From CAVQJU01 sp963755195 (lineage in GTDB: Bacteria > Acidobacteriota > Vicinamibacteria > Vicinamibacterales > CAVVIG01), in NCBI GenBank assembly GCA_963755195.1, contig CAVWIZ010000006.1, positions 434,001-498,000 of the forward strand: a stretch of 64,000 nt of DNA, in the 5' to 3' direction. Of the stretch, positions 33,466 to 43,183 are shown piece by piece. The number at the start of each line of letters is the position of its first letter. The first letter of the stretch is position 1. The notes under the pieces were generated by a model that did no database searches, was not told where the DNA came from, and saw only the letters and a list, made by a program, of their open reading frames with translations. Made by a program: the position numbers and the translations under genes.

Positions 33466-34902
33466 TGGCCGATGAACTCCCTGGCAAAACTGATGAAGCG
33501 ATCCACGTCCGCGTCGTTGCTGACGAGGCCGAGCGACACGCGCACGGCGCCGGTGCTCTTGCCGTCGATGCACAGCTTGAAATCGTCGACGGTCATGTGC
33601 GTCTGGTGCTCGGGCTGCCGGAAGCACGACGACAGCTCCGTCCCCGTCAGGCCGAGCGCGATCTCGCCGCCGCCGGGATTGCAGAAGCACCCGGTCCGCA
33701 GCGAGATGTTCGCCGCGTTCGCGTGCTGTTCGACGATGCGGTGATCGATGGCGCGGCCGTCGGCGCCGTAGAAATTGAAGGTCACGATGCCGCCGCGCCG
33801 GTCGGTCGTCGTCGGCCCGTAGATCCGGACGAGCGGCTTCCCGTTGGTTTGCCGGAGCGCCGACAGTCTGTCGAGCAGCCAGCCCGTAAGACAGCGGACG
33901 CGCTCGTGAATGATGTCCATGCCGATCGACTCGAGGTGCTGCAGTCCGATTTCGACCGCCGGGAGCGCGAGATAGTCCGCGGTCCCGTCCTCGAACGCCG
34001 ACTCGTTGTCGGCCAGGTAATACTTGTCGCCCTGCACCGAGGCGACCGTGATGGTGCCGCCGGAGAACCAGGGCCGGCGCAGCTTCGCGAGCGCCGCCTT
34101 GCGCGCCAGGAGACACCCGACGCCGGTGGGATAGCCAAACAGCTTGTAGAACGACTGCACGACGAAGTCGGGCGCCACACGGCTGAGGTCGAGCCGGTTG
34201 GTGGCCGTGAACGCCGCGGCGTCGAGCAGCACGTCCCAGCCCTTGCCGCGCGCCAGCGCGATCCATTCGAGCGGATGCTGCACGCCGGAGAAGTTCGACT
34301 GCGCCGGGTACGAAAACAAGTGGTGCTTGCCGGCCTGCACGCCGTCGAGCTCGCGCGCCAGATCGCGTTCGTCCACGCGCATGTCGGGCAGCACGACGGG
34401 AATGTACGTCGCCGTCGCGCCGGCGGCCCGGGCGAACTCGCGGATGCCGTTCACCGAGTTGTGGTTGTCGAACGTGAGCAGGAACCGATCGCCCGGTCCG
34501 AACGGATACGACTCGCCGATGAGCTTGAGCGCATGGCTCGCGTTGGCGGTGAAGATCGACCGCCCACTCGTCGGGCGACGCGTTGAAGAACCGCAGCACC
34601 GCGCGCCGCGCGCGCGCCACGTACTCGGTGGTTCGCGACGAGGTCGGATTGGTCGAGTGCGGATTGCCAAACAGCGTGTCGCGCAGCAGGGCTTGATGAC
34701 GCGTCAGTTGCGACGTCGCGTAGAGGTTGGCGGCCGTGAAATCGAGATAGGTGTGACCCTGTCCGCCGGATCCATCGAGCCCCGGGTATTCCGCCGCGCG
34801 CAGGTCGTCGAGTTTCCGCGTCGTGGCGTACGACGGGTACGCGTCGAGAATGGGTGGCGAGGACCGCTCGGTGGCGGGCACAATGCGATCACCGTAGCAC
34901 AT
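33462..34902 (-). CDS. Class V aminotransferase / cysteine desulfurase-like PLP enzyme, frameshifted
   Basis: About 480 residues after repair. The N-terminal part reads TYLDFTAANLYATSQLTRHQALL and GNPHSTNPTSSRTTEYVARARRAVLRFF. An extra base near 34557 then breaks the frame. The remainder gives IFTANASHALKLIGESYPF, the PLP-Asp region WDVLLDAAAFTATNRLDLS, and the Schiff-base Lys in FVVQSFYKLFGYPTGVG. It ends with RTGCFCNPGG, which holds a mobile-loop Cys as in molybdenum cofactor sulfurases. It probably moves sulfur from cysteine or cleaves a C-S bond. A TATAG-containing -10 sits seven bases from the ATG at 34902. Confidence 0.8.
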
Positions 34903-34938
34903 CTGAAGGCTATAATCCCCGAGCACCTGTTCCCTGGC

Positions 34939-34967
34939 TTGACATATTCATGGATCGGCTCTAAAAA
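34939..34967 (+). promoter_or_regulatory. Sigma-70-type promoter of the DUF6152 gene
   Basis: TTGACA (34939-34944), 17-base spacer, TAAAAA (34962-34967). The predicted start point near 34974 leaves a leader of about 50 bases containing GGAGG upstream of the ATG at 35023. Confidence 0.55.
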
Positions 34968-35022
34968 CGTGACGCGACCTCGCGAGCCGGAAACTGGCGG
35001 AATGTCGGAGGCCTCATCCTTT

Positions 35023-35484
35023 ATGAAAAAGCACGTGCTCCACGCGTCGGCGCTCTTGGCCGGCCTGTTTCTCATGGGCGTCCCTGTTGTCGCCCATCAC
35101 GGGGATGCGGGGCGGTACGATGAATCCGCGTTCATCATCACGGGAACGGTCGTGGAGATCAAACTGACCAATCCTCATTCGATCGTCGTCTTCGACGTGA
35201 CGGGTGCCGACGGCAAGGTCGTCAGATGGCAGGCCGAAATGGGAAGCGGACAGCAGTTGGTCAGGGAGTTCGGCTGGACCAAGGACAACCTGAAGGTTGG
35301 CGACAAGATCACGCTCAACGGCCGGAAAGTGAAAAGCGGCGCCCCCTACATGAACATGACCGAGAAAGCCAACATCGTCAGGGCGGACACCGGCAAGGAG
35401 ATTTTTCGGACGCCGAACTTTGGCGAGCCACCCGCTGCGCCTGCGCCCGCACCAGCACCAGCACCAGCTCCGGCGAAGCCCTAG
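35023..35484 (+). CDS. Exported DUF6152 family protein
   Basis: 153 residues. The signal peptide ends at VVAHHG, and the mature N-terminus HHGDAGRYDESAFIITGTVVEIKLTNPHS carries the conserved His pair and NPH motif of the family. WQAEMGSGQQLVREFGWTKDNLKVGDKITLNGRKVKSGAPYM completes the small beta domain. The C-terminus is an Ala/Pro tail. The function is unknown; the His-His start suggests metal binding. An upstream ATG at 35002 would add seven residues before the signal. Two paralogues are present at 46067 and 50736. Confidence 0.88.
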   Translation: MKKHVLHASALLAGLFLMGVPVVAHHGDAGRYDESAFIITGTVVEIKLTNPHSIVVFDVTGADGKVVRWQAEMGSGQQLVREFGWTKDNLKVGDKITLNGRKVKSGAPYMNMTEKANIVRADTGKEIFRTPNFGEPPAAPAPAPAPAPAPAKP

Positions 35485-35540
35485 CGATGCGATCGGTCGA
35501 TTGGCTCGGCGTGACGAAGTCGGAGGGGGCCGTGGGGAGA

Positions 35541-37106
35541 ATGAAACGTGGAACGCGTTCAGCGGCCGTCCTGCTCGCCCTGATCCTCGGGGCGGGCGCC
35601 TACGCGAGGTCGCAGTCACCTCCGATTGCCTCGCGTGCCGGACAACTGAGACAGCTCGCGTATCTGAAGGCCTCGAACCCGGTCGAGGACGCGCATTTCG
35701 GCTGCGGGGGTTCGCTGACCGGACACGCGGGCAACGCCGCGGCCGTCAGCCAAGATGGCAGCACGATCGCGATCGCTGCCCCTCACGAGACGAGCGGCGC
35801 CAAGGGCATCAACGGCAATCAGAACGACCATTCCGTCTACGGCGCCGGCGCCGTGTACGTGTTCACACGCAAGGGTGAGACGGTCGCGCAGCAGGCCTAC
35901 ATCAAGGCGTCAAATCCCGGTGACGGCGCCACGTTTGGCTCGAGCGTCGCGTTGAGCCGCGACGGTAACACCATGGCCGTCGCCGCCTACTACGAGTCCA
36001 GCGTGGCGACCGGGATCAACGGCAACCAGGCCGATCGATCGATCCCGGAGGCGGGCGCCGTTTACATCTTCACCCGCGCCGGCAGCACCTGGTCGCAGCA
36101 GGCCTATATCAAAGCGTCGAATACGGGTAACGCCGCCGTCGGAGACGGTTTCGCCGAAGGCGATCAGTTTGGCTACTCCATGGCGCTGAGCGCCGACGGC
36201 AACACGCTGGCGGTGGGCGCGATCGGCGAAGACAGCAACGCCACCGGCATCAACGGCGACCAGGCGAACAACGCGGCGAATCAGTCCGGCGCGGCTTACG
36301 TCTTCACCAGGAGCGGCGGCGCCTGGTCGCAGCAGGCGTACATCAAGTCGTCGATGACGCGCCCGAACGTGCTCTTCGGCTACTCGATCGGCGTCAGCGG
36401 GAACGGCGATACGATCGCCGTCGCCGAGTACGATGCCGACCGCGGCCAGGGCGCGATCTATGTGCTCACCCGCAGCGCGGGCACGTGGTCGCACCAGGCC
36501 CGCATCAAAGCTCAGAACACGGAGAACGGCGACTCGCTCGGCTATGCGCTCGCGATCAGTGACGACGGGAACACTATTGCGGCGGGGGCGGCCGACGAGG
36601 ACTGCCTGATCCCCGGGGTCAATGCCTCGCCTTGCGACAAGGATCAACCCTCGGACCAGTCCTCCGGCGCCGCGTATGTCTTCGTTCGAAACGGCGACAC
36701 GTGGACCCAGCAGGTGTTCCTCAAGTCCTCGAATCCAGCGCAAGAGGACTGGTTCGGCGTCCGGCTGGCGATTAGCGGCGACGGCAATACGGTGGCGGTG
36801 GCCGCGCCGAACGAGGACAGCGCGTCGAAGGGCGTCAACAGCAAGCAGGACGACAACACCGCTCCCGAAGCGGGCGCCGTGTATTACTTCACTCGCAGCG
36901 GCGCCACCTGGATCCAGCAGGCCTACGTCAAGAGCTCCAACACGAGAGCCGGCGATGAGTTCGGAAGCGCCATTGCGCTCAATCGCGACGGCAGCGTTCT
37001 TCTGGTCGGAGCGCGCGGCGAAGACAGCGGCAGCAAGGGGATCAACGGGAATCAGGCCGACGGATCGACACGAGATGCAGGTGCGGCCTATCTGTTCGTA
37101 CGGTGA
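35541..37106 (+). CDS. Secreted FG-GAP repeat beta-propeller protein
   Basis: 521 residues with a signal peptide (RSAAVLLALILGAGAYARS) and about seven blades of about 70 residues. Each blade contains FG.S(V/I)A(L/I)S.DGNT(M/L)AV(A/G)A, then (E/D)DS.(A/S).GINGNQ(A/D), and ends GAVY(V/I)FTR.G.TW.QQAYIK. These blades resemble integrin-alpha FG-GAP repeats in which the DxN/DGN loops bind calcium. It is probably a surface or extracellular protein. GGGGAGA before the ATG at 35541 supports this start; ATG 35487 would add a hydrophilic leader. The stop codon merges into heptad repeat H5. Confidence 0.88.
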   Translation: MKRGTRSAAVLLALILGAGAYARSQSPPIASRAGQLRQLAYLKASNPVEDAHFGCGGSLTGHAGNAAAVSQDGSTIAIAAPHETSGAKGINGNQNDHSVYGAGAVYVFTRKGETVAQQAYIKASNPGDGATFGSSVALSRDGNTMAVAAYYESSVATGINGNQADRSIPEAGAVYIFTRAGSTWSQQAYIKASNTGNAAVGDGFAEGDQFGYSMALSADGNTLAVGAIGEDSNATGINGDQANNAANQSGAAYVFTRSGGAWSQQAYIKSSMTRPNVLFGYSIGVSGNGDTIAVAEYDADRGQGAIYVLTRSAGTWSHQARIKAQNTENGDSLGYALAISDDGNTIAAGAADEDCLIPGVNASPCDKDQPSDQSSGAAYVFVRNGDTWTQQVFLKSSNPAQEDWFGVRLAISGDGNTVAVAAPNEDSASKGVNSKQDDNTAPEAGAVYYFTRSGATWIQQAYVKSSNTRAGDEFGSAIALNRDGSVLLVGARGEDSGSKGINGNQADGSTRDAGAAYLFVR

Positions 37107-37194
37107 AAGTTGAAAGTACAAAGTTCAAAGTTGGCAAGTAAGGCCAAAGTACTTTGAACTTACTTTCAACTTTGAACTTTGTACTTTCAACTTT
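37106..37194. repeat. Heptad repeat H5 forming a 37-bp hairpin
   Basis: Left arm 37106-37142 is built of AAAGTTG, AAAGTAC, AAAGTTC, AAAGTTG units. Right arm 37159-37194 is its reverse complement with only about two mismatches. The loop is 16 bases. It starts within the stop codon of the propeller gene. Confidence 0.9.
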
Positions 37195-37206
37195 CTGGAG
37201 TCACCA

Positions 37207-38151
37207 ATGAGGCTCGTTTCGTTCATTGCCGCCTTCGCACTCTTGGTGCTGACGCTTCGAGCCCAGCAAACGCCTCCCGCTGGTCGGGAGCCGTCTTGGG
37301 CGTTTGCCACGATCAACGGAGCGGTTCCGGCGGAGGAGCCGGGTCCCAAGAGCCTGCCCGGCAGCACGAAGAGTTACACGCCCGCCCAGATTGACGACCT
37401 GCTCAATCCGCCGGATTGGTTTCCCGACGAGCATCCACCCGCGCCACCCATCGTTTCGAAGGGGCACGCGGCGGCGCTGGCCTGCGGCGCCTGCCACCTC
37501 ATGTCCGGAGAAGGCCATCCGGAATCCGCCGGCCTGACGGGATTCACCGCCGCGTACCTGACGCAGCAGATGGCCGACTTCAAGAGCGGCGCCAGAAAAG
37601 ATTCGGCGCGGATGAACGCGATTGCCAAGGATGTTTCCGACGAAGAAGTGAAACAGGCGAGCGAATGGTTTGCCAAGCTCAAGCCGATCCCATGGACCAA
37701 GGTCACCGAGGCGGCGACGGTCCCGAAGACGTTCGTCGGCCAGGGACGCATGCGCTTTGTCCAGCCGGGCGGCGAGACCGAGCCCATCGGCAATCGCATC
37801 ATCACCGTGCCGGTCGATCAAACGAGAGCCAGGCTTCGCGATCCGCATCCCGGCGCCGGATTCATCGCCTACGTGCCGGTCGGCAGCATCGCGAAAGGCA
37901 AAGCGTTGGTCGAGACCGGCGGTTCGGGGCGGACGACTGCGTGTGCCATCTGTCACGGCGACTCACTCCAGGGCCTCGGCAACGTGCCCAGGCTGGCAGG
38001 CCTGCATCCGATCTACCTCGCCCGCCAACTCTATCTATTCAAGGACGGCACGAGAAACGGCGTCGATGCCGCGCTGATGAAGAAGCCGGTTGCGCGTCTG
38101 ACCGACGACGACATCCTCAACGTGTCGGCATATCTGGCATCGCTGCAGTAG
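37207..38151 (+). CDS. Exported di-haem cytochrome c
   Basis: 314 residues with a signal peptide. Two haem sites are visible: LACGACHLMSGEGHPES near residue 93 and TTACAICHGDSLQGLGNVPRLAGLHPIYLARQLYLFKDG near residue 245, each followed by a distal Met candidate. The second half is a typical cytochrome c553-like domain. It should carry electrons in the periplasm. It is followed by the propeller gene at 38195, with which it is likely co-transcribed. Confidence 0.9.
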   Translation: MRLVSFIAAFALLVLTLRAQQTPPAGREPSWAFATINGAVPAEEPGPKSLPGSTKSYTPAQIDDLLNPPDWFPDEHPPAPPIVSKGHAAALACGACHLMSGEGHPESAGLTGFTAAYLTQQMADFKSGARKDSARMNAIAKDVSDEEVKQASEWFAKLKPIPWTKVTEAATVPKTFVGQGRMRFVQPGGETEPIGNRIITVPVDQTRARLRDPHPGAGFIAYVPVGSIAKGKALVETGGSGRTTACAICHGDSLQGLGNVPRLAGLHPIYLARQLYLFKDGTRNGVDAALMKKPVARLTDDDILNVSAYLASLQ

Positions 38152-38194
38152 TAGTACAGGCCTTCAGGCCTGCCGAGTGAGGGAGGACAGCAAC

Positions 38195-39490
38195 ATGCGT
38201 CGAGGTACAGGGGCTTTCGTCATCCTCGTTATCGTGCCGGTGGCTGTCGCGGTATTGACGGGGCTTCTTCCTGCCCTGGCTCAGACGAGGCCACAGGTCA
38301 GTTTCGCCGCCGTCCCAAGCGAGAAGGGCGGCCAGGATCTGTTTGGCGCGTACGACATCGTGCCGAACTGGCCGAAGCCGATTGCCGGCCTGCCGGGCCA
38401 TGAGAAGTGGACGTGGGGAGCCGGCCAGAGTGTGTTCGCCGAGAGCCCCAATCGCGTCTTCGTTCTCCAGCGCGGCGAACTGCCGAACCTGCCGCGGCCG
38501 ATGACGATCAAGCTGCCGCAGCTCGGGCCCAATATCGAATTTCCCAACTTCCGCCTGCCATGGCGTGACGCGACCGTCGCGAGCCCGCCCGGACGGCTCG
38601 AGAAATCCCCCGGCGTCCCCGGCGACGACCTGGACACCGGCATGCCCGGCGTCGACTATCGATGGGAGCACTGCATCGTCGTCGTGAACGCGGCCGGCGA
38701 CATCATCGAAGACTGGACGCAGTGGGACAAGATGCTGCGGCGGCCGCATGCCGTCTACATCAGCCCGTACGATCCGGAGAAGCGCGTCTGGGTCGTCGAC
38801 GACTACCGGCACGCCATCTTCGTGTTCAGCAACGACGGGAAGCGGCTGCTGCAAACCATTGGCGAGCCCAACGTGCACGCGGCTGACGACAAGCATTTCT
38901 ACCGCCCGACGTTCATGGCGTGGCTGCCGGACGGCACGTTCTTCGTCGCGGACGGGTACGCGAACACCCGCGTCGTGAAATTCGACAAGAACGGCAAGTA
39001 CTTGATGACCTGGGGCCAGGCGGGCACGTCAGGCCGCGGGGCCCCTCCAGAAACGCGCCCCGGCTACCTCAACAACGTGCACGGCATCGCCGTCGATCCT
39101 CAAACGCGGCAGGTGTTTGTCAACGACCGCCAGAACCACCGCGTGCAGGTTTTCGACGAGAACGGCAAGTACCTCCGCGAGTGGAGCTTCGGTGTGCCGC
39201 CGTCGGACATCCACCTGTTCATCATCACCGCCGATCGGTATCTCTGGGCCGCCGACCGCGGCTCTTCGAAGATGCTGAAGTACGACCTGAACGGCAACTT
39301 CATGTATTCCTGGGGCACGTGGGGTGATTTCGCTGGTGGTTTCTGGGGCGTGCACGGGCTCAGTACGGATCAGGACGGCAACTTCTACGTGGCCGAGGTG
39401 GACAGCGGACGCGCGCAGAAGTATCGCCCACGGCCCGGAGCGAATCCGGCGTTTCTCGTCGGCAAGCCTGTGTACTCGGCCTGGAAATAG
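38195..39490 (+). CDS. Exported six-bladed NHL-type beta-propeller (peptidyl-hydroxyglycine lyase-like)
   Basis: 431 residues, signal peptide ending ALAQ. Blades show RVWVVDDYRHAIFVFSNDGK, FFVADGYANTRVVKFDKNGKYLMTWG, QVFVNDRQNHRVQVFDENGKYLREW and FYVAEVDSGRAQKYRPRPGANP. These NHL blades resemble peptidylglycine alpha-amidating lyase. Enzymatic activity is unproven. A frameshifted paralogue lies at 44648. The ATG at 38195 is preceded by GAGGGAGGAC. The gene abuts the MFS gene at 39491 with no gap. Confidence 0.88.
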   Translation: MRRGTGAFVILVIVPVAVAVLTGLLPALAQTRPQVSFAAVPSEKGGQDLFGAYDIVPNWPKPIAGLPGHEKWTWGAGQSVFAESPNRVFVLQRGELPNLPRPMTIKLPQLGPNIEFPNFRLPWRDATVASPPGRLEKSPGVPGDDLDTGMPGVDYRWEHCIVVVNAAGDIIEDWTQWDKMLRRPHAVYISPYDPEKRVWVVDDYRHAIFVFSNDGKRLLQTIGEPNVHAADDKHFYRPTFMAWLPDGTFFVADGYANTRVVKFDKNGKYLMTWGQAGTSGRGAPPETRPGYLNNVHGIAVDPQTRQVFVNDRQNHRVQVFDENGKYLREWSFGVPPSDIHLFIITADRYLWAADRGSSKMLKYDLNGNFMYSWGTWGDFAGGFWGVHGLSTDQDGNFYVAEVDSGRAQKYRPRPGANPAFLVGKPVYSAWK

Positions 39491-40771
39491 ATGTACGCGA
39501 CGCGCACGAAGCTCACGCCCAACCAGATCAAGGGATTCTGGGCGGCGTGGGGCGGCTGGACGCTGGACGGCATGGACGCGTTCATCTACGCGCTCGTGCT
39601 CGTGCCGGCGCTCACCGAATTGCTGCCTCGATCGGGTGTGGCCGTCACGCAGGGGAACGTCGGCTACTACGGCAGCATCTTGCAGGCGCTGTTTCTCTTC
39701 GGCTGGGGTCTCTCGATGGCGTGGGGACCGATTGCCGACCGCTTCGGGCGCGTCCGCGCGCTGATCCTGACGATCCTTTTCTATTCGCTCTTCACGTTTC
39801 TCTGTGGGGTCGTGACGAACATCTGGCAGTTGGCCGTACTCCGTGTGTTGTGCGGGATTGGACTTGGCGGTGAACAGCCGATGGGCGGTACGTTCGTCGC
39901 CGAGGAATGGCCGGAAGATCGCCGCAAGATGGGCGCCGGTTACATGCACACCGGCTACTATTTCGGGTTCTTCCTCGCGGCTCTCGCGAACTACACCATC
40001 GGCGCGAATTACGGATGGCGATGGATGTTCATCCTCGGGGGCGCGCCCGCGCTGCTCGTCGGGTGGATCCAGAGCGGCGTGCGCGAGCCGAAGACGTGGC
40101 AGGACAAGGCGACAGCGCCGAATCGTCCCGGGATGATGGACGCGTTCGCGGCGCTCTTCTCGCCCGAATACCGGCGCCGCACGATCATCAACTCGCTGCT
40201 CTTCACCGTGTCGATCGTCGGCCTGTGGGCGGGCTCGATCTACGTGCCGACCGCGGTGACGCAGATTGCGAGGGCCCAGGGCTACGCCGCACCCGATGCG
40301 GCGCGGATCGCCTCGTACGGCTCGATGGTGCTGTCGATTGCGACGATTATCGGATGTCTGATGGCGCCATGGCTGGCCGAAGCCGTCGGGCGCCGCAAGG
40401 CGATGGCGATGTACTTTGCCGCACTCGGCGTGGCCGTGGCGATCGCGTTCGGCTACGTCTTCTACCTGCCGTCGGCGCTGACGCTGTTCTTTGTCCTGAT
40501 CTTCTTCCTGGGCATCGGCGGCGCCAACTTCGCGCTCTACACGCTGTGGCTGCCCGAGCAGTACTCGACGGACTGCCGGGCCAGCGCGATTGCGTTCGTC
40601 AGCTCCGTCGGCCGGTTCGTCGGCGTGGCCATGGTGTTTCTCGTCGGCGCGTCCATTCAGCGCTACGGCAGCCTCGGGGTGCCGGTTGCCGTCACGGCTG
40701 CCGTGTTCGTGCTCGGACTCGGCCTGCTGCCCCTCGCGGAAGAAACCCGCGGAAAGAAACTTCCCGCGTAG
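39491..40771 (+). CDS. MFS transporter, aromatic acid:H+ symporter-like
   Basis: 426 residues, 12 helices. The helix 1 segment WGGWTLDGMDAFIYALVLVPAL contains the D-G-M-D motif of the AHS family. The loop ADRFGRVRALI and the central motif GLGGEQPMGGTFVAEEWPEDRR agree with organic acid carriers. It starts directly after the propeller stop codon, so it is probably in the same mRNA as the cytochrome and propeller. This suggests uptake of a substrate processed by those exported proteins; that link is inference. Confidence 0.88.
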   Translation: MYATRTKLTPNQIKGFWAAWGGWTLDGMDAFIYALVLVPALTELLPRSGVAVTQGNVGYYGSILQALFLFGWGLSMAWGPIADRFGRVRALILTILFYSLFTFLCGVVTNIWQLAVLRVLCGIGLGGEQPMGGTFVAEEWPEDRRKMGAGYMHTGYYFGFFLAALANYTIGANYGWRWMFILGGAPALLVGWIQSGVREPKTWQDKATAPNRPGMMDAFAALFSPEYRRRTIINSLLFTVSIVGLWAGSIYVPTAVTQIARAQGYAAPDAARIASYGSMVLSIATIIGCLMAPWLAEAVGRRKAMAMYFAALGVAVAIAFGYVFYLPSALTLFFVLIFFLGIGGANFALYTLWLPEQYSTDCRASAIAFVSSVGRFVGVAMVFLVGASIQRYGSLGVPVAVTAAVFVLGLGLLPLAEETRGKKLPA

Positions 40772-40784
40772 CCCTTCCGCAAGT

Positions 40785-40878
40785 GCAAAGCTCAAAGTGC
40801 AAAGGCTAAAGTAAGTTGAAAGTCCGGCGCCCACTTCGAACTTACTTTCCACTTTGAACTTTGAGCTTTGAACTTTCC
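40785..40878. repeat. Heptad intergenic repeat H6
   Basis: GCAAAGC, TCAAAGT, GCAAAGG and similar units, then the reverse units ACTTTCC, ACTTTGA, ACTTTGA up to the ATG of the next gene. It has an inverted arrangement around a GC-rich centre. Confidence 0.85.
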
Positions 40879-41688
40879 ATGGAGCCCGTGCTCGAACTAA
40901 GTGGGGCGACGGTCATCAAGTCCGACCGCCCCGTTCTTCACAACCTCTCGCTGAGAATCGATGTCGGCGAACATACGGCCATCGTCGGTCCGAATGGCGC
41001 CGGGAAATCGGTCCTCGTCAGGCTGCTGACGCACGAGGACCGCGCGCTGTCGCCCTTGGACGGCTCGTCGCCCGTTCGCGTGTTCGGCGATGGCAATTGG
41101 AATGTGTTCGAGCTCCGCTCGCAGCTCGGCATTGTCTCGGCCGACTTGCATCACCGGTTCGTCAGCGGCAACAGCGAGGGCCGCATCACGGCAGAGGCGG
41201 CCGTGCTCTCGGGCTTTCTCGCCTCGGACGGCATTCTTCGGTACGGCGTGGTCACGGACGAGATGCGCGGGCGGGCGGCCGAGGCCCTCGAACGGATGGG
41301 CGCCGGTCATCTCGCCAGGCGATGGCTGGACGAGCTGTCGAGCGGGGAAGCGCGCCGCGTGCTCCTGGCGCGGGCGCTCGTGACGTCCCCGCGCGCGCTC
41401 GTGCTCGACGAGCCCACGACCGGGCTCGATCTCGTGGCGCGTCACGATTTCATGGAGCGCGTCCGGCAGATCGCGCGCGCAGGTACGACGCTCATCCTGA
41501 TCACGCATCACGTCGAGGAAATCGTGCCCGAAATCAGCCGCGTCATCCTGCTGAAGGACGGACGTATCGCTGCGTCGGGTCCGAAGGCATCGATGCTGAC
41601 GGCCGGGCGTCTGAGTGAGCTGTTTGGCGCGCCGATCAGACTGGAGGAAAGCGATGGGTATTACTACGCGCAGCCGGCGGCGCACTAG
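40879..41688 (+). CDS. Stand-alone ABC-type ATPase (ModF/PhnL-like)
   Basis: 269 residues. Walker A VGPNGAGKSVLVRLL near residue 43, a modified signature LSSGEARRVLLARALV near 155, Walker B ALVLDEPTTGLD near 176 and H-loop ILITHHVEEIVPEI follow in order. The insert SADLHHRFVSGNSEGRITAEAAVLSGFLAS is typical of the 'molybdenum transport ModF-like' group of soluble ABC ATPases. No permease or binding protein is adjacent. It overlaps the next gene by 35 bases. Confidence 0.85.
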   Translation: MEPVLELSGATVIKSDRPVLHNLSLRIDVGEHTAIVGPNGAGKSVLVRLLTHEDRALSPLDGSSPVRVFGDGNWNVFELRSQLGIVSADLHHRFVSGNSEGRITAEAAVLSGFLASDGILRYGVVTDEMRGRAAEALERMGAGHLARRWLDELSSGEARRVLLARALVTSPRALVLDEPTTGLDLVARHDFMERVRQIARAGTTLILITHHVEEIVPEISRVILLKDGRIAASGPKASMLTAGRLSELFGAPIRLEESDGYYYAQPAAH

Positions 41689-43183
41689 GGACGGTCTCGA
41701 CATTCTCATCGGCGTCACACTGCTCCTCGTGGTGGCGGCCCCGACGGCTCAGAGTCCGCTCGATCGGAAGGCCCCGGGAGACGCGGCCGCAGTCGTCGAT
41801 GCAGCCGCGCGCGCGATTGGCGCGACCGCACTGCACTCGATCGAATATTCCGGCGCCGGGTCGACGTTCTCGATCGGTCAGGCCGCCGGTCCCGGTCAGC
41901 CCTGGCCGCGGTTCAGGATGACCAGGTACGCGAGCGCCATCCGTTTCGACGCCCCCGTGGGGCCGGGCGCGCAAGGCGGCCCCGCGATGCGCGAGGAGAT
42001 CACGCGGGTCGACGAAGAGAATCCTCCTCGCGGGGGAGGGGCGGGCCCGTTCATCGCCGCGACAAGTCAAGGCGGCATTCGTCCGATCCCCTTCGGGCCG
42101 CAGACGCAGGTGCGGCAACTGACTGGACGCACCGACGCCGGCTTCGTTCAGATCGCGCTGATGACGCCGCACGGCTTCCTCAAGGCCGCGGCTGCGGCCA
42201 ACGCGACGGCGGCCAGCGCAACGCGCGGCGGGCGGACGATCCACACGGTCTCTTTCCGCCGCGGGAGCCACGCGGTGAGCGGCGAGATCGGCGACCGGAA
42301 CCTTGTCGAGCGCGTTCAGAGCCGCCTCGCCAACCCCGTGCTCGGCGACATGCTCGTCGAGACGGAATTTCTTGACTACAGGGACTTTGACGGCGTCCTG
42401 TTTCCAGGCCGCATTGTCCAGCGGCAGGGCGGTTATCCCACTCTCGATCTCACGGTCGCCGCCGCGCGTCCCGGCGGCGCCGCGGCGCTGGAGGTTCGCG
42501 AGGCCGGACCGCCCGCTGGGCCGGTTCGAGTCGAGGCGGAGAAGATCGCCGACGGCGTCTGGTTTCTGAACGGCGGCGCGCCCATCAGCGTGCTCGTCGA
42601 ATTCGCCGACCACCTCGTCGTCGTCGAGGCGCCGGGCAATGACGCCCGTACGGAGGCGGCCGTCGCGCTCGCGAAGCAGGTTGTGCCGAACAAGCCCATT
42701 CGCTACCTCGTCAACACGCACGCCCACTTCGACCATTCCGGCGGACTGCGCGGTTTCGTCGCGGAAGGCATCACCGTCATCACACATCAGCTGAACAAGC
42801 CGTACTACGAGCAGGTCCTTGCGTTTCCGCACACGATCAATCCGGATCGTCTCGCGCGCGCCAATCGAGCGCCGGTGATCGAAGGGATGGTGGACACGCG
42901 TGTCCTGACCGACGCCACGAGGACGCTGGAACTGCATCACGTTCGCGGCAACCTGCACAACGAAGCGCTGCTGATGGCGTACCTGCCGAAAGAGAAGCTG
43001 TTGATTCAGGCCGACGCCTTCGCCGCACGGCCTCCCGACGCGCGGCCGCTGCCGTCGCCGAGTCCCTTCACCGTGAACCTCTGGGAGAACATTCAGAGGC
43101 TGAAACTCGACGTCGAGGCGATCGTGCACCTGCACGGCGGTCTCGACTCCCGGGCGGCTCTGGCAAAAGCCGCCGGCAGATGA
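41654..43183 (+). CDS. Exported metallo-beta-lactamase-fold protein with N-terminal outer-membrane-lipoprotein-like domain
   Basis: 509 residues from the ATG at 41654 (RBS GGAGGAAA). A twin-arginine-like stretch TRSRRRTRDGLDILIGVTLLLVVAA precedes the signal core. The first 290 residues form a large beta-rich domain (ALHSIEYSGAGS, LVETEFLDYRDFDGVLFPGRIVQ). The C-half is an MBL fold with YLVNTHAHFDHSGGLRGFVAEG near residue 350 and LHHVRGNLHNEALLMAYLPKEKLLIQAD. HxHxDH is intact while the third ligand His is in HVRGNLHN. Overlap with the ATPase suggests coupling. Confidence 0.85.
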   Translation: MGITTRSRRRTRDGLDILIGVTLLLVVAAPTAQSPLDRKAPGDAAAVVDAAARAIGATALHSIEYSGAGSTFSIGQAAGPGQPWPRFRMTRYASAIRFDAPVGPGAQGGPAMREEITRVDEENPPRGGGAGPFIAATSQGGIRPIPFGPQTQVRQLTGRTDAGFVQIALMTPHGFLKAAAAANATAASATRGGRTIHTVSFRRGSHAVSGEIGDRNLVERVQSRLANPVLGDMLVETEFLDYRDFDGVLFPGRIVQRQGGYPTLDLTVAAARPGGAAALEVREAGPPAGPVRVEAEKIADGVWFLNGGAPISVLVEFADHLVVVEAPGNDARTEAAVALAKQVVPNKPIRYLVNTHAHFDHSGGLRGFVAEGITVITHQLNKPYYEQVLAFPHTINPDRLARANRAPVIEGMVDTRVLTDATRTLELHHVRGNLHNEALLMAYLPKEKLLIQADAFAARPPDARPLPSPSPFTVNLWENIQRLKLDVEAIVHLHGGLDSRAALAKAAGR

